From Mesorhizobium loti (lineage in GTDB: Bacteria > Pseudomonadota > Alphaproteobacteria > Rhizobiales > Rhizobiaceae), in assembly GCF_001510895.1 (NCBI RefSeq), contig NZ_LPWA01000175.1:1-64000 (forward strand): a stretch of 64,000 bases of DNA. The letters run 5' to 3'. Every line of letters starts with the position of its first letter. The stretch's first letter is position 1. The notes below the pieces were generated by a model, which saw only the letters and a list, made by a program, of their open reading frames with translations, ran no database searches and was not told the DNA's origin. Below, one piece after another: positions 33,150 to 40,991 of this stretch. Made by a program: the position numbers and the translations under genes.

Positions 33150-33971
33150 TCAACCGTGCGTCGCGATGGCTTCGATGATTTGCGGCCAGTCGTTGCGGTG
33201 CAGTTCGTGGCCACCGCCTTCGATCCGTACCAGCCTGGCGCCGGGAACGGCCTTGGCGAGCGCCTCGCCATGCTCAATCGGGAAGATCGGATCGGCGGTG
33301 CCGTGGATCACGAGCAGCGGCACCGTCAGGTCCTTTATCCGCCGCTCCGGCCCGCCACCCTTGAGCAGGAAATGGTTGGAGGCGCTGGCAAGGCCGCCGG
33401 AACGGTCGTAATCCTCCTCGATCGCCGCGCGTGTCCGTTTCCGGTCGAACGGATGCAGGGTGCTGGCGAGCGCGCGAGCATCCTTGACCATGAAGTCGAG
33501 CACCTGTCCCCGGTTCGACCAATCGACATTGGCGCCTTCCGCGGAATGCTCCTTGTAGGTCTGGCTTGCCCCCGGCAAGCCGGACGTATCGACGCCAAGC
33601 GGCGAACTGGAGATCACGGTGAGCGCGCTGACGCGCTCGGGATATTTCAGCGCCACGATCTGCGCGATCATGCCGCCCATCGACATGCCGACGACATGTG
33701 TCTTGCGGACGCCGTGGTCGTCGAGCACGCGGATAGCATCATCCACCATGTCCTCGAACGTATAGGGCGGTTCGCCCGGCTTGTATTTGGTCGACTGGCC
33801 GGTATCGCGGTTGTCGTAGCGGATGACGAAGCGGCCGCGCTCGGCGAGCTGCCGGCAGAAAGCTTCCGGCCACCAGAGCATGGAGGCCATGGCGCCCATG
33901 ACCAGAAGGATCGGATCGGTCGGATTGCCGAAACTCTGCGAGACGATTTCAGGGCGCGGCAAAGCGGTCAT
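33150..33971 (-). CDS. Alpha/beta hydrolase
   Basis: This 273-residue protein has an N-terminal oxyanion region (PILLVMGAMASMLWW), the nucleophile elbow VVGMSMGGMIAQ (Ser), catalytic Asp in IHGTADPIFPIEHG and His in GGGHELHRNDW. It resembles the non-haem haloperoxidase/epoxide hydrolase group; the substrate is unknown. GGAAGGAGGAGG precedes the ATG. It is divergent from the HxlR regulator, which probably controls it. Confidence 0.9.
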   Translation of the reverse strand: MTALPRPEIVSQSFGNPTDPILLVMGAMASMLWWPEAFCRQLAERGRFVIRYDNRDTGQSTKYKPGEPPYTFEDMVDDAIRVLDDHGVRKTHVVGMSMGGMIAQIVALKYPERVSALTVISSSPLGVDTSGLPGASQTYKEHSAEGANVDWSNRGQVLDFMVKDARALASTLHPFDRKRTRAAIEEDYDRSGGLASASNHFLLKGGGPERRIKDLTVPLLVIHGTADPIFPIEHGEALAKAVPGARLVRIEGGGHELHRNDWPQIIEAIATHG

Positions 33972-33989
33972 CGTCCTCCTCCTTCCCTC

Positions 33990-34055
33990 ATTCCGATTGC
34001 ATTTTGCAATCAGTTGCACTATAATCAAACCGATATCATAATGCAACCAGTTTTT
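33990..34055. promoter_or_regulatory. HxlR-type operator/promoter region between divergent genes
   Basis: This AT-rich 66-bp stretch carries TTGCATTTTGCAATC, TTGCACTATAATC and ATGCAACC. The TTGCAT/ATGCAA half-sites form an inverted repeat, and TATAAT lies in the middle. It is the likely overlapping promoters and binding site for the neighbouring HxlR protein. Confidence 0.5.
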
Positions 34056-34065
34056 GGAGACTGCC

Positions 34066-34584
34066 ATGAACACCGAGCACCGGTCCGGCTGCCCGATCAA
34101 TCTGTCGCTCGAGGTTTTCGGCGACCGCTGGAGCCTGATCATCCTGCGCGACATGATCTTCGGCGGTCGGCGCCATTTCCGCGAGCTGCTCAACGGATCG
34201 CTGGAGGGCATCGCCTCCAACATCCTGGCCGACCGGCTAAGGCGGCTGATGGAACTCGGCCTGCTCACCAAGGCCGACGATCCCAGCCACAAGCAGAAAG
34301 CAATCTACAGCCTGACCGAGATGGCGATCACGCTGGTGCCGATCATGGCGCATCTCGGCGCCTGGGGGCGGGTATGGCTTCCGGTCAGCGAGGAACTGTC
34401 GATCCGCGCCGAGCTTCTCGAACAGGGCGGCCCGCCGCTATGGGAGCAGTTCATGGACGAGCTGCGCCACGAGCATCTCGGCGCGCCGGTGAAGACGCCG
34501 CCGGGTACGCCAAGTGTGCGGGCACAGCTGCAGGCCGCCTATGAAGCGGTGGTCGCGCGCAAGGCCGAGGCTGCTACGGCGTGA
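34066..34584 (+). CDS. HxlR-family transcriptional regulator
   Basis: This 172-residue protein has the HxlR N-terminus with a redox-type Cys9 (HRSGCPINLSLEVFGDRWSLIILRDMIFGGRRHFRELL), the winged HTH and the LTEMAITLVPIMAHLGAWG dimer helix. The C-terminal extension of about 60 residues is longer than the family norm. TTGGAGA precedes ATG 34066. It is divergent from the alpha/beta hydrolase gene. Confidence 0.92.
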   Translation: MNTEHRSGCPINLSLEVFGDRWSLIILRDMIFGGRRHFRELLNGSLEGIASNILADRLRRLMELGLLTKADDPSHKQKAIYSLTEMAITLVPIMAHLGAWGRVWLPVSEELSIRAELLEQGGPPLWEQFMDELRHEHLGAPVKTPPGTPSVRAQLQAAYEAVVARKAEAATA

Positions 34585-34608
34585 AGCCGCTTCGAGCCCG
34601 GCTACCGG

Positions 34609-35010
34609 TCAATTCAGGTTGATATCGCGGCTGGCCGACCGCATCGACACCGAGAAGCCGGCGAGCACATCGAACAGCGCGATGATCATCAGCGTGAAGA
34701 ACACCGAGTGCGCCGCGCCCTTCACCAGCAGGAACTCGACAAGGAAGGCGATGAAGACCAGCGTCGACAAAAGATGGTCCAGGATCGACGCATTGGTGGT
34801 GCGCACCGATTTTGAGATTTCAATGAACAGGAAGACCAGGCCGATCAGCACCATCAGGTCGCCGAGCGTCATCGAGAACACGCCGCCCGACATCATGCGG
34901 AACGAGAATATTTCGATCGCCCATGGATCGTCGCCGCCGCCGAACAACCCGAGCAGTCCGAGATTGTAGAGGACGAAGGGCACGATCAGCAGCGGGATGG
35001 CACCGAACAT
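34609..35010 (-). CDS. Hypothetical four-helix inner-membrane protein
   Basis: This 133-residue protein has TM segments at about 3-22 (LLIVPFVLYNLGLLGLF), 43-64 (FSMTLGDLMVLIGLVFLFIEI), 78-97 and 104-122. The central motif LFIEISKSVRTTNASILDHLLS recurs in a conserved family of alphaproteobacterial membrane proteins. The function is unknown. It is convergent to the HxlR gene. The gap at 35011-35180 shows no further gene. Confidence 0.8.
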   Translation of the reverse strand: MFGAIPLLIVPFVLYNLGLLGLFGGGDDPWAIEIFSFRMMSGGVFSMTLGDLMVLIGLVFLFIEISKSVRTTNASILDHLLSTLVFIAFLVEFLLVKGAAHSVFFTLMIIALFDVLAGFSVSMRSASRDINLN

Positions 35011-35180
35011 CTGGGCGACTCCAATGAGGCACCCTTTTGTAAAATCCGCGGCAGGCGCGCCGTCAAGAATTTTCGGCAGTGGCGGCGAACACGCTCTAAG
35101 ACCTAATGAAATAACGATGTCAGCCGGTTGTTAGGTGATCCGAAAAGTCTCCTCGGGCGCCCACAGCAATCGCCAAATGC

Positions 35181-35205
35181 AAAGACCGGCCAGAGGCCGG
35201 TCTTT
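35181..35205 (-). terminator. Rho-independent terminator of rpmF
   Basis: AAAGACCGGCC, loop AGA, GGCCGGTCTTT. The minus-strand product ends in a T-rich tract. Confidence 0.85.
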
Positions 35206-35232
35206 TGAAACGTCACAAACCGTGGAAGCTGC

Positions 35233-35415
35233 TCAGCTTTCCTTCGGCTCCAGAACCTGGCGGCCGCGATACATGCCGGTCTTCAGGTCGATGTGGTGCG
35301 GCCGGCGCATTTCGCCGGAATTCTTGTCCTCGACATAGGTCGGGGCCTTGAGGGCGTCGGCCGAGCGGCGCATGCCGCGCTTCGACGGAGAGGTTTTTCT
35401 TTTTGGAACGGCCAT
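35233..35415 (-). CDS. rpmF: 50S ribosomal protein L32
   Basis: This 60-residue protein begins MAVPKRKTSPSKRGMRRSAD and continues HIDLKTGMYRGRQVLEPKE. The zinc cysteines of some L32 proteins are replaced here, as is normal in this group. It is a structural component of the large ribosomal subunit. A terminator follows 28 bp later. It is upstream of mtgA in the genome direction used by this strand, a frequent rhizobial neighbour. Confidence 0.96.
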   Translation of the reverse strand: MAVPKRKTSPSKRGMRRSADALKAPTYVEDKNSGEMRRPHHIDLKTGMYRGRQVLEPKES

Positions 35416-35569
35416 GGATATGCTCCACTACATGGTCAAAATGCCCCGGCAACCCTCGCGAAAGGGCCGCATCGAGGCCATAATCTGAGAAAGTCGGGTG
35501 CCTATACACGCCTTGCGCCGTTTTGGCCAGCGCCGCTCGCGAAATTTTTTGAGCCGGCGCCGCTTCGCC

Positions 35570-36007
35570 CTAACTCTTCCGCAGGACAGAGTCCGCTGGC
35601 TGCACGGTGGTTATCGGATCGGCGTGCCGATGGATGAGCTTCCAGCCGCCTTCTTCGTGGCGAAAGATGCTCGTAGCCCGAAGATACACCGGGGAGACAT
35701 CCTTGCGCCCGCTCACCTTGGATTCGAGCCGCTCCACTTCGACGATGTAGGCGAGACCGGGGGTTACGTATTTCGAGATGGTGTCGAAGCCGATAGCATC
35801 GCCATCCCGGTAATTCGATGCTGCACGCTTCATCGTCTCAACAACTTGCGTCAATCCGCACGCGAAAGGCCCGAAGGGGTTGCCGAGGGTGACATCGTCT
35901 TGTTCGGAGAACAGCTGCTTGGCGGGCTCGTAGTCTCCCTGCATGAACGCGCCGAGCGCCCGGTGGTATTGCTCGACGACCTGTTCGAGATCGTTGGCGG
36001 TACTCAT
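35570..36007 (-). CDS. SnoaL/NTF2-like protein
   Basis: This 145-residue single-domain NTF2-like fold has LEQVVEQYHRALGAFMQGDYEPAKQLFSEQDDVTLGNPFG, YVTPGLAYIVEVERLE, and YLRATSIFRHEEGGWKLIHRHAD. Such DUF4440-type proteins may be enzymes or binding proteins. No pathway is suggested by neighbours (rpmF, mtgA). It is probably monocistronic. Confidence 0.82.
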   Translation of the reverse strand: MSTANDLEQVVEQYHRALGAFMQGDYEPAKQLFSEQDDVTLGNPFGPFACGLTQVVETMKRAASNYRDGDAIGFDTISKYVTPGLAYIVEVERLESKVSGRKDVSPVYLRATSIFRHEEGGWKLIHRHADPITTVQPADSVLRKS

Positions 36008-36110
36008 CGATCCGCTCCTTCTGATCGCGGATAAGGCTGACGCGAGGTTCGTTATGCCGCTCCGTCAGCGCTGCAAGAATCCCCCTTGAGCGAATGAACG
36101 TCAACCGGCC

Positions 36111-36818
36111 TTAGTCAAGGCAACCGACATAGGCGCCGGAACGACCCGCACGCCGCTCGATCAGACTGGCGAGCCGTCTCAACCCCGGGCCGGGCTTGGC
36201 CGGATTGCGCGCGATCGGGTTGGGCAGGCTGACGGCGAGGAGCGCCGCCTGCCGGCGCGACAACTGCTTGGCCGAGACGCCGAAATGATGCTGCGCCGCG
36301 GCCTCGATGCCGTAGATGCCCGGCCCCCATTCGGCGATGTTGAGATAGATCTCCATGATCCGCCGCTTCGACATCACCGCGTCGAAATAGATGGCCAAAG
36401 GCAGCTCGACCACCTTGCGCACGCTGCCCAGCGGCCGTGACCACAAGAACAGGTTCTTCACCGTCTGCATGGTGATGGTGGAGGCGCCGCGCGTCGCCTC
36501 GCCGGCCAGCGCATCGTCGACCACGCCGCGCAATTCGCCGAGATCGACGCCGCGGTGGAAGCAGAACTGCCCGTCCTCCGACATGATCACCGAATGCGCC
36601 AGCACCGGCGCCACGTCGTCGATCGACACCCAGCGCCGGTCGTAGCCGGAGAAGGTCGCGAGATCCTTCAGCATCAGCGTCGAGATAGGATGCACGAACG
36701 ATGGCAGATAGAGGAAGGTGAGCACGACCGGTATCGCCGCCAGCACGATCGCCGCGGTTAGGCAACGCCGGCCAAGGCGCTTGAGACCGGCGCGGTTCAG
36801 GCGCCGCGGTCGCGCCAT
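36111..36818 (-). CDS. mtgA: Monofunctional biosynthetic peptidoglycan transglycosylase
   Basis: This 235-residue protein has one N-terminal TM (AAIVLAAIPVVLTFLYL) and a periplasmic GT51 domain. Its catalytic Glu lies in SEDGQFCFHRGVDLGEL, with RGASTITMQTVKNLFLW, SKRRIMEIYLNIAEWGPGIYGIE and ALLAVSLPNP. It polymerises lipid II into glycan strands. GAAGGG precedes start 36818; an in-frame ATG at 36893 lacks one. It is divergent from ispA. Confidence 0.94.
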   Translation of the reverse strand: MARPRRLNRAGLKRLGRRCLTAAIVLAAIPVVLTFLYLPSFVHPISTLMLKDLATFSGYDRRWVSIDDVAPVLAHSVIMSEDGQFCFHRGVDLGELRGVVDDALAGEATRGASTITMQTVKNLFLWSRPLGSVRKVVELPLAIYFDAVMSKRRIMEIYLNIAEWGPGIYGIEAAAQHHFGVSAKQLSRRQAALLAVSLPNPIARNPAKPGPGLRRLASLIERRAGRSGAYVGCLD

Positions 36819-36946
36819 GTCCAGCCCTTCGCTTTCATGTTCGACGATCGGTTCCGTCAAGCCGCCCCACCCGTGCCACGCGCTCAACGGCATAAAGGTG
36901 CCGGGCTTCTTGCGCAATGTCTGAGTGTCGGCTACCGGTCCCGGCC

Positions 36947-37863
36947 ATGATGAAAGACAACCAGACGGCCTTCGAAACCGCGCTTTTCGCGCGCGCCGCC
37001 GCAATCGAGGTCCTGCTGCGGCAGATCCTCGATGCGCCCCTGCTTTCCGGCGAGATAGCCCGGCCGGAGCGCCTGATGGCGGCCATGCGCCATGGCGTTC
37101 TCAACGGCGGCAAGCGGCTCCGCCCTTTTCTGGTCATGGAAAGTGCCGCGCTTTTTTCCGCCGATGGCGAGGCGGCGTTGCGCGTCGCTGCGGCGCTCGA
37201 ATGCGTGCATTGCTATTCGCTGATCCATGACGATCTGCCGGCCATGGACGACGACGATTTGCGCCGCGGCCAGCCGACCGTGCACAAGGCCTTCGACGAG
37301 GCGACCGCGATCCTTGCCGGCGATGCGCTGCTGACCTTAGCCTTCGACATCATCGCCGACGACGCGACCGCGCTGCCGGCCGAGCGCCGGGCAGCACTCG
37401 TGCTGGCGCTGGCGCGCGCCGCCGCGCCGGCGGCATGGTCGGCGGCCAGACGCTCGACCTCGAGGCCGAGCGCAAGCGGCCGGATGAGGCCGGCATCATC
37501 AGGCTGCAGGCGATGAAGACGGGCGCGCTGATCCGCTTCGCCTGCGAGGCGGGCGCCATCGTCGCCGGCGCGCCGGCTGCGGATCGTGAAAGGCTGGCGG
37601 AATTCGGCTCGGCCATCGGCCTTGCCTTCCAACTTGCCGACGACCTGCTCGATCTGACGGCCGACGAAAAGCGGATGGGCAAGGCGACGAAGAAGGACGC
37701 CGCCGCCGGCAAGGCGACGCTTGCCGCGCTGCACGGGCCGGACTGGGCGCGCGAGCAGCTCCACGGCCTGATCGATCAGGCGCATGCGCTGCTCGAGCCC
37801 TATGGCGAAGAGGCGGATATGCTGAAGGCCGCGGCGACTTTCGTAGCGACGCGGAGCAGCTGA
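36947..37863 (+). CDS. ispA: Farnesyl/geranyl diphosphate synthase (IspA type), frameshifted in this sequence
   Basis: The restored length is 305 residues. The prenyltransferase motifs GGKRLRPFL, first Asp-rich HDDLPAMDDDDLRRG, and second Asp-rich LADDLLDLTADEKRMG are present. The frame breaks near 37424 in a GCCGCC-GCGCC stretch; adding one G joins LARAAGAGGMVGGQTLDLEAE to the rest. It condenses IPP with DMAPP/GPP to make FPP for ubiquinone and undecaprenyl synthesis. The break is probably a sequence error, since the gene is generally important. Confidence 0.93.
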
Positions 37864-37914
37864 TGCGTGGCGCAGGCAGACGACGGCAATGACTGCTCGA
37901 CACCCGATCCGATC

Positions 37915-38808
37915 TTACAGCCTTGCCGCGGCAAAGATGCGGGATGCCCACTCCAGGAAGACACGCAGCCGCGGCGCGAGCTGCCGGTTCTGCGGATAAA
38001 GCGCCGACAGCGGCGTCGGCGTCGGCGGAAAATCCTGCAACACTTCGACCAGCGTCCCGTCCGCCAGATCCCTTTCGAGCCGATAACGTGGCGCTTGCAA
38101 AAGCCCGAAGCCCAGCCGCGCCAACGCGGCCGCGGTGTCCGAATTGTTGACCCTAACCCGGCCCGGCAACGCAATCCGATATACCCTTTCGCCGATCGCG
38201 AACTCCAGCGGCAGGACCTCGCCCGTGCGTGAGGAGACGAACCCGATGGCCTGATGGCCCTCCAGCGCGTCGGGCGATGCCGGCGCCCCGTGGCGCTTCA
38301 GATAGCTCGGGCTCGCACAGGTGATTTCTCCGATCATCGCCAACCGTCGCATGATCATGCCGCTGTCCTGCAGCTCGCCGGCACGAATGACGCAATCGAC
38401 CCCTTCGCGAACGAGGTCGACCAGCCGGTCGCCCTGGCCGATATGCAGATCGATCTCGGGATAACGTTCGAGGAACGCAGGCAGCTCCGGCAGCAGGAAC
38501 CTCTGCGTCAGCAGCGGATGCGCATCGATGCGCAACAGGCCGCGCGGTTCGGCGCTGCGGAACCCGGCTTCGGCATCCTCCACTTCACCCAGGATCGAAA
38601 GGCAGCGCTCGTAATAGGCCTGCCCGTCAAGCGTCGTGGCGACGTGGCGCGTGGTCCTGTCCAACAGCCTCGTGCCCAGATGATCTTCCAGCTGCTTGAT
38701 CGCTTCGGTTGCGGTCGAGCGCGGCAGGCCGAGATCGGCCGCCGCCGCGGTGAAGTTGCGCCGGTCCACCACGCGCACGAACAGCCGCATCCTGTCGAGT
38801 CGATCCAT
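37915..38808 (-). CDS. LysR-family transcriptional regulator
   Basis: This 297-residue protein has an N-terminal HTH (MRLFVRVVDRRNFTAAAADLGLPRSTATEAIKQLEDHLGTRLLDRTTRHV) and a LysR substrate-binding domain (GLLRIDAHPLLTQRFLLPELPAFLERYPEIDLHI). It is divergent from a two-SDR and tautomerase cluster that it likely regulates. The 104-bp intergenic region (38809-38912) is AT-richer and suits LysR T-N11-A binding, but I cannot fix the site. Confidence 0.92.
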   Translation of the reverse strand: MDRLDRMRLFVRVVDRRNFTAAAADLGLPRSTATEAIKQLEDHLGTRLLDRTTRHVATTLDGQAYYERCLSILGEVEDAEAGFRSAEPRGLLRIDAHPLLTQRFLLPELPAFLERYPEIDLHIGQGDRLVDLVREGVDCVIRAGELQDSGMIMRRLAMIGEITCASPSYLKRHGAPASPDALEGHQAIGFVSSRTGEVLPLEFAIGERVYRIALPGRVRVNNSDTAAALARLGFGLLQAPRYRLERDLADGTLVEVLQDFPPTPTPLSALYPQNRQLAPRLRVFLEWASRIFAAARL

Positions 38809-38912
38809 ACCGGATTGTTCGCTCTCTCCGAATACTGCTGTCAATAGCGGGTCGATTATCCGGCCGACGTAACAATCTATATTCGCATCAGAACAACGAA
38901 CGGAGACCAATC

Positions 38913-39653
38913 ATGCAAAACGTGCGGACAAGAACGGCGATCGTGACGGGTGCGTCGAGAGGCATTGGTGCGGCGATAGCCAAACGGCTCGCCCAGGACG
39001 GCATTGCGGTCGTAGCCAACTATGCGCGCGGCAAGGACGATGCCGAGGCGGTCGCTTCCGCCATTGAGGCTGCCGGCGGTACTGCCCTGGCGGTCCAGGC
39101 CGACATCGGCGAGCCGGCCGCCATGGGCGCTTTATTCGATGCGGCCGAAAAGGCTTTCGGCGGGATCGACATTCTCGTCAACAACGCCGGCATGATGAAG
39201 CTCTCGCCGATCGCGGAGACCGACGACGCGCAGTTCGAGCGCCAGGTCGCCATCAATCTCGGCGGACCGTTCCGCGGCATGCGCGAAGCTGCACGCCGCC
39301 TCAAGGATGGCGGCCGCGTCATCAACTTTTCCTCGAGCGTGGTGGGCTTCTACCAGCCGGCCTATGGCGTCTACGCGGCAACCAAGGCCGGCGTCGAAGC
39401 CATGACGCACATCCTGGCCAAGGAGCTCGGCCCGCGTCGCATCACGGTCAACGCCGTCGCGCCCGGCCCGGTCGACACGGAACTGTTCACGGACGGCAAA
39501 AGCGCCGCGCAGATCGAAGCGATAACGAAACTCATTCCGCTCGGCCGCCTCGGCCAGCCCGACGACATAGCCGGGCTTGTCGCCTTCCTAGCCGACCCGG
39601 ACAGCCATTGGGTCAACGGTCAGGTCATTCGCGCCAATGGCGGCGCGATCTAG
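38913..39653 (+). CDS. SDR-family oxidoreductase
   Basis: This 246-residue classical SDR has NAD(P)-binding TGASRGIGAAIA, NNAG (VNNAGMMKLSPIAE), catalytic Ser in FSSSVVGFYQPAY, YxxxK in YGVYAATKAGVEAM, and the C-terminal GQVIRANGGAI. The substrate is unknown. It is the first gene of the cluster with another SDR and a tautomerase; LysR is divergent. Confidence 0.93.
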   Translation: MQNVRTRTAIVTGASRGIGAAIAKRLAQDGIAVVANYARGKDDAEAVASAIEAAGGTALAVQADIGEPAAMGALFDAAEKAFGGIDILVNNAGMMKLSPIAETDDAQFERQVAINLGGPFRGMREAARRLKDGGRVINFSSSVVGFYQPAYGVYAATKAGVEAMTHILAKELGPRRITVNAVAPGPVDTELFTDGKSAAQIEAITKLIPLGRLGQPDDIAGLVAFLADPDSHWVNGQVIRANGGAI

Positions 39654-39654
39654 C

Positions 39655-39714
39655 AGCAATTCCAGCAGAAGCGCGCAGCGGTTTTGCGGCCGGAATTGTT
39701 TAAAAACAAAGAGA
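39655..39714. repeat. Family B palindromic repeat, copy 4
   Basis: AGCAATTCCAGCAGAAGCGC and GCGGCCGGAATTG form the hairpin. It is inserted between the two SDR genes, within 10 bp of the start of the second. Confidence 0.75.
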
Positions 39715-39725
39715 TAGAGGCAGTC

Positions 39726-40619
39726 ATGCAGCAAACGATTCTTATCACCGGAGCATCGAGCGGCTTCGGCGCGATGACGGCGAAGGCGCTCGCCAGAGCC
39801 GGTCACCGGGTCTATGCCTCGATGCGGGACCCTAAGGCGCGCGGCGGCGCCGCGGCGGCCGAAATGGAAAGGCTGGCGAGCGAGGAGAAATTGGCGCTCC
39901 GCGTCGTCGCGCTGGACGTGCTGTCGGAACCATCGATCGAGACGGCCGTGAGAACCATCCTCGCGGAAGCCGCCAGCATCGACGTCGTCATCCACAATGC
40001 CGGCCACATGGTGTTCGGACCGACCGAAGCCTTCACGCCGGAGCAACTGGCCGCGCTCTACGACGTCAATGTCCTCGGCACCCAGCGCGTCAACCGGGCG
40101 GTCCTTCCGCATATGCGTTCGCTCGGTCGAGCCCAAATGATATGGGTCGGATCGAGCAGCACGCGCGGCGGCACGCCGCCGTTCCTCGCGCCATATTTCG
40201 CCGCCAAGGCGGGCATGGATGCGCTGGCGCAAAGCTACGCGCTGGAACTTGCCCGGTTCGGCATCGAGACGACCATCGTGGTGCCGGGCGCGTTCACCAA
40301 GGGCACAGAGCATTTCGCCCACTCCGGCAAACCAGCCGACACCGAGCGCGCCGCCGCCTATTGGTCGGGGCCTTATGCCGGAGTGGACGACCAGGCGCTC
40401 CACGGCCTTGCCGGACTGGAACCCGCCGATGCCGATCCCTCGGAAGTCGCCCGCGCCATCGTCGATCTCGTCCAGATGCCGCATGGCCGCCGGCCGTTGC
40501 GTGTCCACATCGATCCGTCCGATGACGGCGCGGCCATCGTCAACGGCGTTGCCGACCGCGTCCGGGCGCAGCTTCTGGAGCGCATCGGCCTCGCCGACCT
40601 TCTCCATCCAGCGCCGTGA
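39726..40619 (+). CDS. SDR-family oxidoreductase (second)
   Basis: This 297-residue protein has the N-terminal TGASSGFGAMTAKALARAGH Rossmann motif, HNAGHMVFGP, WVGSSSTRGG with catalytic Ser, and YFAAKAGMDALAQSYALELARFG (YxxxK as YFAAK). It is longer than a classical SDR. The GAGG ribosome site precedes ATG 39726. It overlaps the GTG-start alternative of the tautomerase gene. The substrate is unknown. Confidence 0.92.
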   Translation: MQQTILITGASSGFGAMTAKALARAGHRVYASMRDPKARGGAAAAEMERLASEEKLALRVVALDVLSEPSIETAVRTILAEAASIDVVIHNAGHMVFGPTEAFTPEQLAALYDVNVLGTQRVNRAVLPHMRSLGRAQMIWVGSSSTRGGTPPFLAPYFAAKAGMDALAQSYALELARFGIETTIVVPGAFTKGTEHFAHSGKPADTERAAAYWSGPYAGVDDQALHGLAGLEPADADPSEVARAIVDLVQMPHGRRPLRVHIDPSDDGAAIVNGVADRVRAQLLERIGLADLLHPAP

Positions 40620-40645
40620 AACCCAACCCGAAGAGGAACCTGGAA

Positions 40646-40864
40646 ATGCCCTTTGCCAACTTCAAGACGCCGCAGGCCGCGCTTACAAAAGCGCAGAAGG
40701 AAGACCTCGTCCACCGGACAACGCAGATGTTCGTCGACTATTTCGGCGAGGGTGTGCGTCCCCACACCATGGTGCTGATCGAGGAAGTTCCCGATGGAGG
40801 CTACGGCCGCGCCGACGAAGTCTTCATTCTTCCCGACGCCTATCGGGCGAAGGATACCGCCTGA
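40646..40864 (+). CDS. 4-oxalocrotonate tautomerase-like protein
   Basis: This 72-residue protein begins Met-Pro (PFANFKTPQAALTKAQK); removal of Met would expose the catalytic Pro of tautomerases. It has TMVLIEEVPDGGYGRAD, the short family size. ATG 40646 has AGAGGAACC; a GTG at 40616 overlaps the SDR stop but would bury the proline, so I prefer 40646. The substrate is unknown. Confidence 0.82.
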   Translation: MPFANFKTPQAALTKAQKEDLVHRTTQMFVDYFGEGVRPHTMVLIEEVPDGGYGRADEVFILPDAYRAKDTA

Positions 40865-40991
40865 TTTGAACCGGGGCGGGCCGCCTGCTGCGTGGCTCGC
40901 CTCACTTGATCCCCGGCACCGGGCCATCGTGGCGGCACCAACGAAATCTTAATGTAAATCAAGCGTAATCCCGACCGTTAAAATCGTGCGT